Shown here in pieces: positions 1 to 12,200 of a stretch of DNA of 64,000 nucleotides. Under the pieces are notes generated by a model. It worked only from the letters and a program-made list of their open reading frames with translations, searched no databases and had not been told where the DNA came from. The position numbers and the translations under genes are program-made. Origin of the DNA: Lepraria neglecta (lineage: Eukaryota; Ascomycota; Lecanoromycetes; Lecanorales; Stereocaulaceae); the NCBI GenBank assembly GCA_033220425.1, contig CM065647.1, positions 1,736,001-1,800,000 of the forward strand, written 5' to 3'. Position 1 is the first letter of the stretch, and each line of letters begins with the position of its first letter.

Positions 1-1028
1 AACCTTTCATCATCTCAGGAAGCGGTACACTTGGCTGGGATTTGGTAGCAGCAAACCTCGCAGAACGTGGTGAAGAAGTGCTGGTACTACACACAGGTTA
101 CTTTGCGGACTCTTTCGCGGACTGCTTCGAGACATATGGCGTCAAGGCAACCCAGCTGAAAGCGTCAATTGGCGATCGACCGCAGCTACCGGACATAGAG
201 AAGGCGTTGAAGGAGAAGAAGTATAAGCTGCTTACGGTTACCCATGTGGATACTTCTACCGGAGTCTTGAGTGAGATCAAAGCGTTATCGGAATTGGTAC
301 ATAGGGTTAGCCCTGAGACTTTAGTGGTTGTAGATGGAGTGTGTAGTGTTGGATGTGAAGAGATTTGCTTCGACGAGTGGAAAATCGATGCTGTCTTGAC
401 GGCCAGCCAGAAAGCCATTGGGTGCCCCCCAGGGCTTTCAATATCAATGTACTCTGGACGAGCAATGGAGGTATTCAAAACTAGGAAGACGCCGCCGGCA
501 TCGTATTTTGCTTCCCTCAAGAATTGGTTACCAAGTATGATTCACTATTACCCTTTTATGCCGCATCATGCTAATGAAGTCGCAGTAATGCAAAACTACG
601 AAGCGAAAAAGCCCTCATACTTCGCCACCCCTCCAACCCAACTCATCAACGCTCTCCATACCGCCTTGACTCAAATTCTCTCCGGCTCTCTTAACGAGCG
701 CTTCGCCGCACACCGCGAAGCATCCCAGCGCATAAAGAAAACCGTCACATCATACGGCTTGAAGCAGCTGGCAGAAAAGCCTGAGAATCAAGCGAATGGT
801 ATGACGGCAATGTATTTACCAAATGACCTTAAGGCACCAGAAATCTTGCCAAACATCCTCAAAAGAGGTGTCATTTTCGCAGGTGGGCTTCACAAAGAGA
901 TCGCGGCTAGGTATATTCGGTTTGGACATATGGGCGTCAGTGTGACTGATCCAAAGAGAGACGATATTGAAAAGGCATTGAAGGTATTGAAGGAGGGATT
1001 GGGTGATGCTGGGTACAAAGCTGAATAG
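1..1028 (+). CDS. Alanine-glyoxylate / serine-pyruvate aminotransferase, 5' truncated by window edge
   Basis: Class V PLP aminotransferase of the AGT family, which converts alanine plus glyoxylate to pyruvate plus glycine, usually in peroxisomes or mitochondria. The frame is open from the first bases, starting with the glycine-rich family stretch ISGSGTLGWD, so the true start lies outside the window. The Schiff-base lysine sits in SQKAIGCPPGL, with the conserved Asp upstream in VVDGVCSVG. A typical C-terminal domain follows, with the RFGHMG segment before the end. About 340 residues are visible; the family is usually 380-400, so only the N-terminal tip is missing. No intron is needed in the visible part. 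The C-terminus (GYKAE) is not an obvious PTS1 signal. The family call is firm; substrate preference is inferred. Confidence 0.9.
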   Translation, partial: PFIISGSGTLGWDLVAANLAERGEEVLVLHTGYFADSFADCFETYGVKATQLKASIGDRPQLPDIEKALKEKKYKLLTVTHVDTSTGVLSEIKALSELVHRVSPETLVVVDGVCSVGCEEICFDEWKIDAVLTASQKAIGCPPGLSISMYSGRAMEVFKTRKTPPASYFASLKNWLPSMIHYYPFMPHHANEVAVMQNYEAKKPSYFATPPTQLINALHTALTQILSGSLNERFAAHREASQRIKKTVTSYGLKQLAEKPENQANGMTAMYLPNDLKAPEILPNILKRGVIFAGGLHKEIAARYIRFGHMGVSVTDPKRDDIEKALKVLKEGLGDAGYKAE

Positions 1029-1387
1029 ATAGGGTATAGAGTCACTTCAAAAGTATTCAACTAATAGGAGACAGCCATTGAGGTCGTCTGAAAAGCCAGA
1101 TATTTCATTGTGAGCTTCAAGTAAATCAAATCAGACTAAATAAGTCATGGACGGCCTGGAATCCATCAAGTGGATCTGAAAGCTAGGGCTTCACAAATGC
1201 TAGCGCCATTCTGGTAAAGCTTGTGCATGCATAGCGCAGACCTCACATACTAATTCTCAGACATCACGCTCCACCCCATCCCTTTTGCAATTACCCATGG
1301 TCACGCTCCCAGTTTGCTTACGTCTCTGCCAGCCAGTATGTCCTTGACACCGTCATTACGGCAGACTCCAACCTCGAGTTGTACGAA
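1029..1387. other. Intergenic spacer between aminotransferase and sugar transporter
   Basis: About 360 bases between two genes on the same strand. It should hold the 3' end signals of the first gene and the promoter of the second. A pyrimidine-rich tract lies just before the transporter start. No further gene or repeat was seen. Confidence 0.5.
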
Positions 1388-3114
1388 ATGGTGGACAGAG
1401 ATGAAGCTAATGCCCCCTTGATTGGGGAACATGAGCCCGCAACTTTCGAGAATGATGGCCACAGAATCTCGCAAGAGCATGATAACGCACCCCCGAGCGC
1501 CTTCATCTGGGCCTTGACGTTTGCGGCTGGTATCTCCGGTTTGCTGTTCGGCTATGAGTACAACTCCTCACTCCATTGCGTTCCATCTCAGACATCACTG
1601 ACCGTTGTCAGCACCGGAGTCATATCCTCGACCCTTGTCTCCATTGGGACTGACCTTGGACACCCTCTGAACACACTCGACAAGAGCCTCATCACATCCT
1701 GTACCAGCCTTGGTGCCTTGATTGCCAGCCCCATCACCAGTATCTTAGCAGACAGGTTTGGACGAAGAGCGATCATACTGGTGGCAGATGTTCTCTTCAT
1801 TGCTGGAGCGCTGGGGCAAGCGGTCACTGTTAGCGTGCCTGGGATGGTCGTAGGAAGGACGGTGGTTGGTTTCGCTGTTGGTGGGGCTAGCTTGGTCGTT
1901 CCACTGTATATCTCTGAGCTTTCACCTTCGGCTTCTAGGGGAAGACTCGTCACGCTGAGCATCTTGCTCATTACCCTCGGACAAGTGGTCGCGTACTTCA
2001 TTGGGTATATGCTTTCCATGCAGAGTGGAGGGTGGAGGTGGATGGTCGGTCTTGGAGCTGCGCCTGCTGTGTTGCAATTTGGCTTGATGCTGGTACTTCC
2101 TGAAAGTCCGAGATGGCTTGTCAAGGCCGACAAGACACAAGAGGCTCAGAAGATTCTAAGGAAAGTGTATGCCGTCAAAGTAGACACTATCGTCGACAAA
2201 GTCCTCCGCGCCATCAAGACGGAGATAGCAGAAGAAGAGGCTACCAGGGACGATGTTTCCAAAGCTGTGAGCGGAAATCGAGCCCAAGTATGGCTCGCGA
2301 GCATACGCAACAGATCTGCGGAGATGTTCCACGTTGGGATGAACAGAAGAGCCTTGACTATCGCTTGCTTACTGCAGGGCTTGCAACAGCTTTGCGGCTT
2401 CGTAAGCTTCTCTCTCCTTTCCTTTCCTTTCCTTTCCTCTACGCTACATGTCAGCTAATTGCTTATCAGAACTCCCTGATGTACTTTTCCGCCACAATCT
2501 TCTCACTCTTGGGTTTCTACTCGCCCACCATGACTTCGTTATCAATAGCAGTGACAAACTTCATTTGCACGCTGATCGCACTTCTGATCATCGACCGCGT
2601 CGGTCGCCGCCGCATCTTGCTGCTTTCGGTACCAGTGATGATTGCTGGTCTCATTGCTTGCTCGATTGCTTACGAGTGTCTTGGACGTCCAACTTTGGGT
2701 GCCGAGCCTTTTAACAAGACCATGGACCCTGATGCTCGGAGTCCTTGGGCTGTAGTCATCCTCATTGCTATGATTATTTATGTCTGCGGATACGCCATAG
2801 GCATAGGCAATATAGCATGGCAGCAAAGCGAGCTCTTCCCGCTATCTGTTCGATCACTGGGCTCTGGGTTAGCCACCGCGACGAACTGGGGAAGCAACTT
2901 TGTTGTCGGTCTGACCTTTCTTCCAATGATGGAGTACCTCACGCCTGCTTGGACTTTCGCGGTATATGCACTTGTTTGTGCTATCGGCTGGATGTGCGCT
3001 TGGGGGATCTATCCGGAGACCAAACGCTTGGGTCTGGAAGATGTACGAGGTCTTTTGAAAGATTCGTACGGCGTTCAGGAGAGCTTGAGAAGGGCGAAGA
3101 TTAGGGATCCGTAG
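1388..3114 (+). CDS. MFS sugar/myo-inositol transporter (ITR-like), 3 exons
   Basis: Twelve-TM major facilitator of the sugar porter family, closest in wording to fungal myo-inositol:H+ symporters. Exons are 1388-1557, 1612-2401 and 2470-3114, giving 534 aa. The first intron is 54 nt and stays in frame; removing it restores the family motif LLFGYDTGVISSTLVSIG across the junction. The second intron (68 nt) joins LQQLCGF to NSLMYFSATIF. Other signatures are DRFGRR, PESPRWL, DRVGRRR and the terminal PETKRLGLED. The protein acts in the plasma membrane. The ATG at 1388 is chosen because the upstream in-frame codon is only a TTG. The 68-nt intron carries a (CCTTT)n-like pyrimidine repeat. The substrate is inferred from similarity of wording. 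Confidence 0.92.
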
Positions 3115-4626
3115 ACTGAAGATACTCTTTTAGTTGCCTCAAGGATTTACTGGCAGTGGACTTGGTAGCAAGCTGCCTGTGAAGGTCATGCTCCTCCAAT
3201 TCTGGATCGTAAGAAATTTTTGCTGATAGCCATGTAGTTTGAGCTGCATGTGTGATTTCCCACTCATATGGATGGCAGAATGCAGTATCGTGGCAAGCAA
3301 ACAACTCATTCTCGAGTCGTGCATCGAAAGTGTTGAACTTGAGCATCAGTTTGCTACGCCACCTGCAAACTCCCAATCTTGCAGTGACTCGAAGGTTTGG
3401 TGCGGAGAGGTCGGCCGTTTCCATTGTGCGGGTCACTCATCATCCCAGCACAACGGTGCCCACCCGCCAAAAACCAACAAAGCTAAAAAGGAATTTGCCA
3501 CATGTATCGGAACCAGCATAAGACTCACAAGCCTTACTGTGTCGTTAAAAACGTGGTCTGCGACATACCAGTCGAGGGCTAAGCAGATAAATGCTATTAT
3601 GCCGTTTCAAAAAAAAAAATTCAGACCAGGAATATCAGGATTCGGAACTCTGTCCCTTCAGCAGAATATCAACACAATCTTACACGGACCAAAAAAATAC
3701 ACGCATGCGAAGCAAAAGACTCACGAGCCAGCTCGGATTAGGAGGTGACTCGCTACAGAAAATCTCAGTTGAGAAGAGGATTTATCTTTCGCAATTGGGC
3801 TTCTTTTTGCCTGACGAGCTCCAGCAATTAAATCGGTCGAATCGAATGTCTAATCGTCAGACATTATACTAATCGGTCGGATCGGAACGTCTACTCGTCA
3901 GACGTTTTGTCGGCTGAGCTAAGTGGGCGGATTGGTGGCGATAAGGGAAATTGAATTAAACTCTGATTTAAACAAAGACAATATCCTTAGCCCGAAATTC
4001 CTGCGGAAGCATATTTTGTGATCTAATTTGCATAAGCTCTACATTCGCTCTCGAGCTTGATATCAGTGCTATTGGTGTTGCTGATGGTGCACATATGTTC
4101 CTATCAGGCGAGGCTACGTCTACCCAAGTCGTCCCGCAAAAACGATAAGACATTGGTCAAGCCATATTCATATATTGATCTGGTCGCGGTAATACATTCT
4201 GAGGATTTTGCTACCAGTATCGAGTGTTGAGCCTCGTTTTTGCACCTGTTTTCAGTTCGTGATCAGTCATTACGGCACTCTTTAAACTCTTCCCAGGCAT
4301 GATGATTCATTCGCCAATGGAATCCTCGCGTATGAGGCAATATCTTTCGCACATTGTTGACTCTCACGAGGTGGGCGATAATGAAGCATTGAAAGGTTTC
4401 CACTATGTGTGGCTATCTTCCCGATGATACAATATCTCATTCTTTACAGCTCTTTCATGTCTCTATCTAAGCACGCTAGTGTATCTGCAAAAGGACGTCG
4501 TCCCTCAATATACTTATTGATCTTACTATGTATGGCGTCTTATATACAAGGCTAAATCGGATTTAAGCTCTCCTATTATATATTGACCGGTCCATAAACC
4601 ATTACCCTAACGTCATTTCCACATCA
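3115..4626. other. Gene-poor spacer with two hairpin units
   Basis: About 1.5 kb with no convincing coding region; short open frames on both strands lack family features and plausible splice joins. It contains a duplicated hairpin sequence at 3831-3906 (listed separately). The right half is AT-rich. The flanking genes converge here, so it should hold both 3' ends. Confidence 0.5.
3831..3906. repeat. Two imperfect direct repeats, each with an internal perfect inverted repeat
   Basis: Two ~36-bp copies start at 3831 and 3871, both beginning AATCGGTCG. Each contains a 7-bp perfect inverted repeat around a 7-nt loop: AATGTCT/AGACATT in the first and AACGTCT/AGACGTT in the second. The one position that differs in the stem differs in both arms, so pairing is kept. 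Function unknown; see findings. Confidence 0.6.
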
Positions 4627-6133
4627 TCAAACTCTCAATGTCCTCAATTGAACCTCTTGTAACGCCCACTCATCATCCTCACTCCCCTCCCCTTCAACTA
4701 AAGGGTTCTCCTCATCACCTCTCCCATCTATCCTCTTCACGTCTTTCTGCTTCTTGTTCAAGACCGCAATGTATAGCGCACTACCTAGTATAAGGCTGCT
4801 CCCAATAATGGACAACGTCCCCGGCACCGTCCCCCAAACAAGCTTATCAAAAGCAAGCGCGAAGAGCATCTGCGTATACATCATATTGGTCGCTCGACTG
4901 CTCTTTTCATGCTGCAGTCCGGCTGTCAATAAAAATTGCATCACAAATCCACAAACGCCGAGGAAAAGCAAATACACCCATTGCCGAAAGCCTGCTGGAA
5001 GGCGGAAATCTATACCTGGGATGGCGAGAAGGGCGACGATACTTACGATCGTCGACCACGCTGCAAAGTAGTTGACTGAGATAAGCGGGTGTGCACGTTT
5101 GCCAATCCATCTAATCGTTGTATACGCGGAAGCAGCGCCCAGCACACCAATGAGAGCCACGCCGACAGCCCTAAGGCGCTGGGCGGATGTTACGTTATTG
5201 AGCCCTTGCAAGTCCAAGGGTGCGGTAGTATTCGTTGGCGGCATTCCATCGCTAGCTCCGCTTCCTACTGGTGACGGATCGTTGTGGCCGGGGATGAGGG
5301 AGGTGGGACGTGCTATCAGCACGACTCCGAGGAAGGAGATGACGCCGGCGATTTGCTCGATGTGGGTGAAAGGTTCGTGGATTAGGATGCTACAGGCCCA
5401 GCAGGCGACGATGGGGGCGAGGAAGGTTATTACTGTTGCGTCGGAGAGGGGGAGGTATTGCAGGGAGTCTTTATCATCTCATATTAACGACTGTAGTATA
5501 GAAGGTTTAAAGGGTTTTTTGAGGCTTACAGTACATCCCATACACCCCAAAAAATCCACCAACACCCCTGGCAATCAAGAGCTTCCGCACTTCTGGTGGT
5601 CCAAATGGCGCATTGGCAACGCCTGCCAACCACTGGTACGTACAGCTGAGGCATAGCGTGCCTGTCATTCGGGCGAAGAGGATCTGGAAAGGGTGCATCC
5701 CAGCTCCGTGACTCCCATCCATCTCTAGTAATCTAGTTGTGACATTCATCATAACGCCGAACAGCTGTGCCAGTATGACCAGTGCGAGACCCTTGTTCTT
5801 CAACCAGAACACATCGAACCTGCCCTTCCATGTTGTTGGTGGAGGGCCAGGGGACCTTGACGGGAGACGATAGGTCCCAGAGGGCGTGAGCAAGCGCCCT
5901 ATACGCCGTTCGTTCTCGTTGTCTACTGAGTAGATGGAGAGGTCTGAGATGGTGTCTGAGGATCTACTGAATGCGGATTGCAGAGGTATATCCAGGTATG
6001 GACTGGCTTTGGGTGCTGGTTTGGCATTGCTATCGTCTGTAGTCGTTGATAGGCCCTCTGGAGGCTCTAAGGTGGGGTTCGAGAAGCTCTTCTCTTGCCT
6101 CGCAAGCCCTGGCTTTGATAGAGAGGCCTCCAT
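4627..6133 (-). CDS. EamA/DMT-superfamily membrane transporter, 2 exons
   Basis: Integral membrane protein of the drug/metabolite transporter superfamily (duplicated EamA domain), 481 aa. Exons on the minus strand are 6133-5530 and 5468-4627, with a 61-nt intron. The join gives YGMYYSLQYLPLSDATVI, a hallmark of fungal SLC35G-like proteins. The first ~120 residues are hydrophilic and Ser/Pro-rich, probably cytosolic. Transmembrane segments begin at KGLALVILAQLFGVMMNV and continue through two repeats to an acidic cytosolic tail (GRGDEENPLVEGEGSEDDE). The transported substrate cannot be told from sequence. It converges on the sugar transporter. Confidence 0.88.
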
Positions 6134-6944
6134 GATTCTTGACTAAAAGAAAGCAAGCAAACTCTACACCAAAAAACGGACCCATCGGTGTAGCAGAGCT
6201 CAGGAATGAACAAGGAAAATGACTCAATACTGAGGATGAAATAGAGATGGTTTTAGGCATGCCGACACCGGATGCTGGCGCGAACACTAGACTCCAAGTA
6301 CTATCGGGCCTTTCCATTTGATCTGCAGAGCTATTGCAAACCCCGGGGCAAGCTCCGAGCTTGAACATATCCCAGCTTCCTGGTCGTGCTTGTATCTTGC
6401 ATCTTACATATTGGCCTCATGTTGTCAATCTTTGGCTGCACGACTCGTCAAGACGAGCAGGAGAGATTGATGATATCGTCAGACGTCAGGTGGCAAAAGT
6501 CGCGAGCCGCGGCGGCAACGCGGAGAATTTTGTAAACGCCCACGACCTCAAGGGCATTTCTTTTCCTGCTCTTTGCTCAGCAGTATCCAATCATGTAACT
6601 ATTCACGATGAGGATTCGAGAAGGCCTGAGCAGGTATGAAAAGTTCTAGATTACGAGAGAAGTCAAGTAACATGAGAAATCTCCTCGTCCATTGGGAATA
6701 GTCATTCCACAGGAGGGAGAACCCATCCATGCATGACGTCTGCGTATTGAACCATACCTGGCGATCAGGAGGTCACAGCTACCTTAGATGCACCAGATGG
6801 AAGTCAGCATCTCAACGGAACTACATGTTTACTATATATAAAGGGCTATCAAGTGACTTTTTCCTTTTTCCTAGGAGATTGTAATGAATTAGGTATTCTG
6901 TAACGCTTTTTGCAAAAAGAGGCAGCTTTCCGTACTTGGTTCTC
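6134..6944. other. Spacer upstream of the EamA transporter
   Basis: About 0.8 kb holding the presumed promoter of the minus-strand EamA gene. On the other side it holds the 3' end of the minus-strand RING locus. One 100-codon plus-strand frame (6334-6639) lacks recognisable features and is not called. Nothing else seen. Confidence 0.4.
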
Positions 6945-7817
6945 CTACCATATGCATTCCATGTTCCATAACAGTCGTTGAGCAGGACCCGCCAGCTCCG
7001 GCTCCAGCTCCGGCTTCAGTTCCAGCTCCATCTCACCTTCCGAATCAAAGCTTTTCAGCTCAACCTCAACCCCATCAGCAATCGACCATCCACTGTGAAC
7101 AAGACGCCCAGCGCGAAACATACGCTGACGCCATACATACGCATTCTCCCTCAGCGTCTCCCAAAGCGGCCACTCACTCCCCTCATTCTCAGCATAAATT
7201 GTTCTAAGCGATCCCGCATCTCAAATTCGCGTATGAGAAGGAGGTTAAATCCTCCTCTTCGCTTGATCTCTTCTGCTAGCGCTTGCGCGCACGCATGCGA
7301 TAGCCCCCCTCCACCAGCTCTTCCTTCCAGTCCTGTATTCAAGGGTGGGAGCTGTGCTCCAGCCCGACTGAGTCGGAGGTAGAGTTCGCACTCTCTGATA
7401 GCTGCTGTGCTGAGAGCTTGGGTGCGTTCTGGCTCGTCAACTATGCCTTCGATGGCGACTCTGATATATTCCGCGTCATGTATGTAGTAAATATCATAAT
7501 CGTCGTCGTCGTCGTCCTCCTCCTCTTCATATTCCTCCTCCGACTCTAACAGCGTAGATGGGAATAATTCTTTCCTGCAATAGGGACACGTATTCTGATC
7601 ATTATCATACGGCCATTTTTCAATGCAATCGTTGCCCAGCACGTGGTCATATGGGAAGCCAGACTGGGTGTTCGAGGATGCCGTCGTTGGTGACTGTGCC
7701 GTATTGCTCTTGACAGATCATGCAAGGCTCGCATTCTGGCGGCAACTCATCGCTCTTGACCTTGGGCGAGTTTTTGAGAAAATCTAGTACAAAAAGAACA
7801 GTGAGGATATCTGGCAT
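6945..7817 (-). pseudogene. RING-finger protein gene with two opposite frameshifts
   Basis: Minus-strand locus starting at the ATG at 7817. The first part has the opening RING pair CMICQEQYG (after PECEP) and runs to about 7651, where a stop follows unless one base is skipped. Sense continues one frame over as YDHVLGNDCIEKW then CPYCRKEL, giving the later RING ligands. An acidic run (EEEYEEEEDDDDDD) and an amphipathic stretch follow. Near 7197 sense returns to the first frame: a WPLWETLRENAYVWRQRM stretch, then an ELELKPELEPEL run, ending at the stop at 6945. The third RING Cys appears replaced by Tyr, in the position before HVLG. A zinc-binding ubiquitin-ligase-type protein of ~290 aa is the likely ancestor. 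The shifts are either real decay or base-calling errors. The second could alternatively be an 89-nt intron with a weak gtgcgc donor. Confidence 0.65.
6992..7015. repeat. Two tandem 12-bp units
   Basis: CCAGCTCCGGCT occurs twice in tandem, followed by a degenerate third unit. On the minus strand it falls inside the RING locus and encodes alternating Pro/Glu/Leu residues (ELKPELEPEL). Confidence 0.6.
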
Positions 7818-9209
7818 CGTTGGCTTGGTGCTCTGTGTTTGAGTTTGCTGCGGGACATGGTTCGAAGTCTGGTATGCAGGAGCTACTCAATAAAGATTGT
7901 AGTAGTTATGTATGGCGAGACTGCCATGAATATTTCATAATTCGTTGTTCTGAGCCCTTGCCCAAGAACAATAGCCTTCAAAGAATGTTCTGAATATGAT
8001 AGCGTTAAATGAATAGCATTGTCTAGAAAGGTAAGGCGCTAGCCACTCCAGTTCCAATCCTGACAATGGACATTGTTCCTGAAATAAGGAGACCTGCAAT
8101 ATTGCCATCAATTGCCAAGCACATCGATTCCGCGGCAGAGTAGCGATTTAACCAAATAAATCTCAATCAGATCTTAGCGGGATAGTAAAAAGGATTGTAG
8201 CAGCGAAGTGGGAAGATTGAAAAAAGGTTTCATGGTTACCTTAGTTGGCATATGGTGAAATCAGTGATTGTCCTAGCATAGCAATGAACTAAACATACCG
8301 CGAGGTATTCTTCAGCCAGCTCTATGCGATTAGGGCCAATAGATATTATCGACGATGTTGTAGGGCCACCGTTCAGGTCTCATAGCCTAGGGATTTTGAC
8401 ACGTTAGCTTCCGCGACGATGTGTGATAGAAAATTAATTATTTCTAGGCTTACCTCACTCATGCCTTCGCATATGGCTCCTTGCGCTGGCTCGTGAAACC
8501 TCGTACCAACAGTAGTGCCTGTATTCAATTCGTCTTGACATGGCTTTCAAGGGAACGTCAGCGCTCTGAATCTCTCTCGGCAATACTGATATCGTCGTAC
8601 ATCCGGGGTCTGGGAGTCACTCAACGACCTTGCCAGATGAAAGATTGTTGCCGATTGTGATCGCCTGAAACTTGCCTTGGCTGACCGACTAGAGTGCACC
8701 ATTTGGTCTTGCCTAGGCACTGCGCGGTGGGGGCAGCATTTTAAGGCTACCATCGTTTCGAAGACAGCGTTTACTCCTGATCCCACGGCTAGACAAGTGG
8801 CTGTGTAGTTGCTGCTCCGCCAGAGAATCTCCCCACACCTGGTGAAGTCTCACGAAGGGTGTAAGATCTCAATGGAGTTGCTGGAGGCGGGCTGGAGTGT
8901 TCACTTTCTGTGATCTTGCACACGAAACGCTTTGTAACCTAAGGCATGATAGATTGAATATAGCTCACACATGCACTATGTTGACACAGCTCGCTAGTCG
9001 GTCTTACATAAAACCCACAAGGGTATACGCTGGACGCTAGTCTAACACCAAACGCCTCCGCTCGAAGCAGATGCAACAGCAGGTCGCGATGCTCAACTCG
9101 ATAGCAAAGCGTCTCCGCTGGCAGACTAAGTACAACCAAAATTCCAAAGCCTTATGATGAGAAGATGGCTGGTAGCCACGATGTACGCTTCGAAGGCGAG
9201 TCTTCAGTT
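7818..9209. other. Gene-free spacer between RING locus and BUD6
   Basis: About 1.4 kb. The left edge should be the promoter of the minus-strand RING gene and the right edge the 3' region of BUD6. Two short minus-strand frames (8547-8786 and 8939-9139) have no family features. No repeat or RNA gene recognised. Confidence 0.4.
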
Positions 9210-12200
9210 TCAATTAGTGCTGGCCTCTTGCAAAGACAGGGGAGCAACCTCACCTTCTTCGATAGGTTTGGCCTGCTCCTGCATGTCTGGGACATCATCC
9301 GCCCTGTCATTTTCGTTTGCTCGAGTCTCCGGCTCTTCCTCTTCATCGGGCGGAGCCTCCGATTCCTCGAGTGCTGGGGCGGTCTCCGCTTTCTTTCCCT
9401 TTCCTGCTGCTCTTTCCTGCTGTGTCTCCCATGCTTGTCGCATATTCTTCTCGTCCCTGGCCTTGCGTAGCCTTTCTGCCTCCTCCACGCCACCACTCTT
9501 CTTCAGCCTCCCCTCTTCCACAAAGGTGGCCACCTCTTTAGTGAACTCTCCTTCGCGCCGAGTCTCAAGCTCTCTTTGCCTGGCTTTCTCTGCCCGTTCT
9601 ATTGCTTCGAGTCTGCTTTCGTGATTAGGCCGCAAAGCTCTGACTTCCCCCAAAACGCCATCTTTGGCCTTCATTGGATCGATCTCCTGATCGGCTGCGA
9701 TGGCCGTTAAGCCTTTAGAGGTACTCCGCAGAACAACGCCGTTGCCTTGTTGGGATTGCAGATTCTGCTGCTTGGTAGCTTGTTCAACGAGGGCGAATGT
9801 TTGGGTAGCCTTTTCAAGATCGTCTTCCAGATCTGCAGCGAGGTCCTCCTGCATAGTCAACAGATCTCTGTCATCGCAGACGAGCTGGAGTTCCTTCTCC
9901 CAGATCTTGCTCCATATAGGTTTCTCTCTCCTGAGGAACTCTTGCATCTTCTTGAGGTCTGATGTCGCAGTGCTAATACTCTTGCCAACCGTTTCTAATT
10001 GACGAGGTAGTGGTCGCACACCACGCATGACAACATCCTTACGTAGATCTTCCACAATGTCTTGCAAGTCGTCGACGCTTTGAACAATTCTCTCTGAGTC
10101 CTCGCCCAAGGACTTCTTGCCGTTGTTTACGTAACCTCGACCAGTCGAGGCATCCAGGTCTGGCATCACGCCTTCAATAGCCATTGTCTTGATTGATGAC
10201 GCGCTAATTTGCACGGTGGCCATTGAAGCATTCATATCGGAGACTAAAGATGAGAAGGTCTGGCGGACTACTGCGAGATCCTGGCGTAAGTCTTGAATGT
10301 TTGAGATGTGTGCCGCTGGCGCTTTCGTAGCCTTCGAGGCAGATGAAGGCAGAATACCATTGATTTTCAGCTTCTCCGAGGACCGAACAGGAGGCGATGT
10401 TATCTTTGGGGTAATGGACATGCGAGCCATTTCCCTGGAGGTGTCTTGCTGGCGCTCAGAGACTCTTTGCAAAGCCGTTTGTTGCCCGTCAACAGCTGTG
10501 CGGACGCCCTCAACCAGCTTTCGCAAATCTCCGAGACCTTCATCGATATGCTTTTTGACTTCGTCGAGCACTTCGATGTTCAGTACTAAAACAGATCGAT
10601 CCTTCACATCACGGAGATCTTCCAACTCATGTCGGACACCTGAAACTGGATCTTGTATATAGAGCTCCGGTAGATCATTTCCATTACTGTGAGTGTTCCA
10701 AGCGAACTTCTCAATGAAGGCAAGTTGTAGTCGTGCTATCGATAAATCATTTAAGCCCTCCGGAAGCACGAATTTCTTAATCTTCGATTTGTACTGTAGG
10801 AACAGTGTGAGTTCTTTGCCTGGTTGTGGAGATTGCTCTGGTACAAATTCTTGACCGGTCAGACTTCCTTCGTTAGAGTATGGCGTAATGCTTCTTTGAT
10901 CCGCGACTGCATTTTGTGGGCGCTTGTTCGGATCTCCGTCCTCAAGCTCAGTTGCATTATAGGCATGCAGCCCATCAACAGGGCTTGTCAAGGTTGCGCC
11001 CATCCTGGGATGTTCATAACTGGGGCTTCTATCAGCCGCTCGGCTATCTGGGGCGTTCATTGCAAGTCTGTCAGCATCCTGGATTCCACCTTGGGCCCTG
11101 GTACTCCGTGCTTCATTACTCTGAATGTTCTCCTCAGAGATTTGATTGACCGAGGCGTTACCTCTAACCGGCGAGGGTTCCCCAGCACGGTGTGTAGATT
11201 TCTGCCGAGTAAGTATGCCTGATCCTCGTGTTCGTACAGCGTTCATTGACTCTCGGACATCTCTCCCACGGTTAGGTATAGGACCATTCTGAGCAGGAGG
11301 TAACATAGGTACACCGTTCGGAGAAGCACCAAGATGTTTTGATATTTGATACGCTGAGTATCTTCTCGACGCTCGTCTCTCCAAGTCTCCTCCTCTTTGT
11401 AATGCAGCTAGCGCGTCTTGCTGCTTTGGCGGCGGTGGAGGCGGTGGCTGCATGGTTGAATAGTTGTCTCTTTGCGAGAGTGGTCGTTCTCTTGCCGGTG
11501 CTTGCTGGAATTGTGGTGTATCCCCTTCGGAGGCTGGAGATAGGACAGAAGCGGATTGTGAAGTAGAACTCGAGAACGAAGAATCCGAGAACGAATTTGT
11601 CATTGGTCTTTGACTGTCACGATTCGAATTTCGATTGAGAGTTTCCCCAACAGCACCGCCGCTGTTATGGCGGGTGGGCTGGTTGGAAGAATAGCGAGGA
11701 GGGGGTTGATCCTCTCCATTGGCGGGGTCTCGGCTCATATCGTCTCCTACCAGCGTGCTTCCACCGCTACCAGTGCGTATCCCTGAGCCACGCCCGCCTG
11801 ATCTTCGCGAAGGAACATCTTCTAGCATCTGCGTCAAGCCAGTGTTGAGACTGTTTGAGCTCGTCGAAGGGCTTGGACCACTTTCCTTGACATTCTTTGC
11901 TCTCAGCCTTTGTTGCTTTCTCTTTAAGCCATGAAGCAGTGTAATGATGATGTCTCGTATCCGAGGCAAGAACCTATCTAGGCTGGCTGAGCTCGCTTCT
12001 TGGCTTAGTGTCTCTTCTAGAATGGCTCGTAATAGTTCTGGTACAGGACCAAGGTCGCTGGTATCGACACCAATACCGTTGAATGCGCGACAAGCAATGT
12101 TGAATTCATACCCAAGGCGGACATAGACATCGGAGACCTCGCCTTCTGTTGCCGTGTGTCTCGACCATTGTGTGAGAGTTTCGAGTAATTGCTTAGTGGC

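Noticed and set aside
6978-7382. Plus-strand Arg/Ser-rich 134-codon frame
   Set aside because: Opposite the RING locus, whose minus-strand reading carries CxxC zinc ligands and acidic/Pro-Glu repeats.
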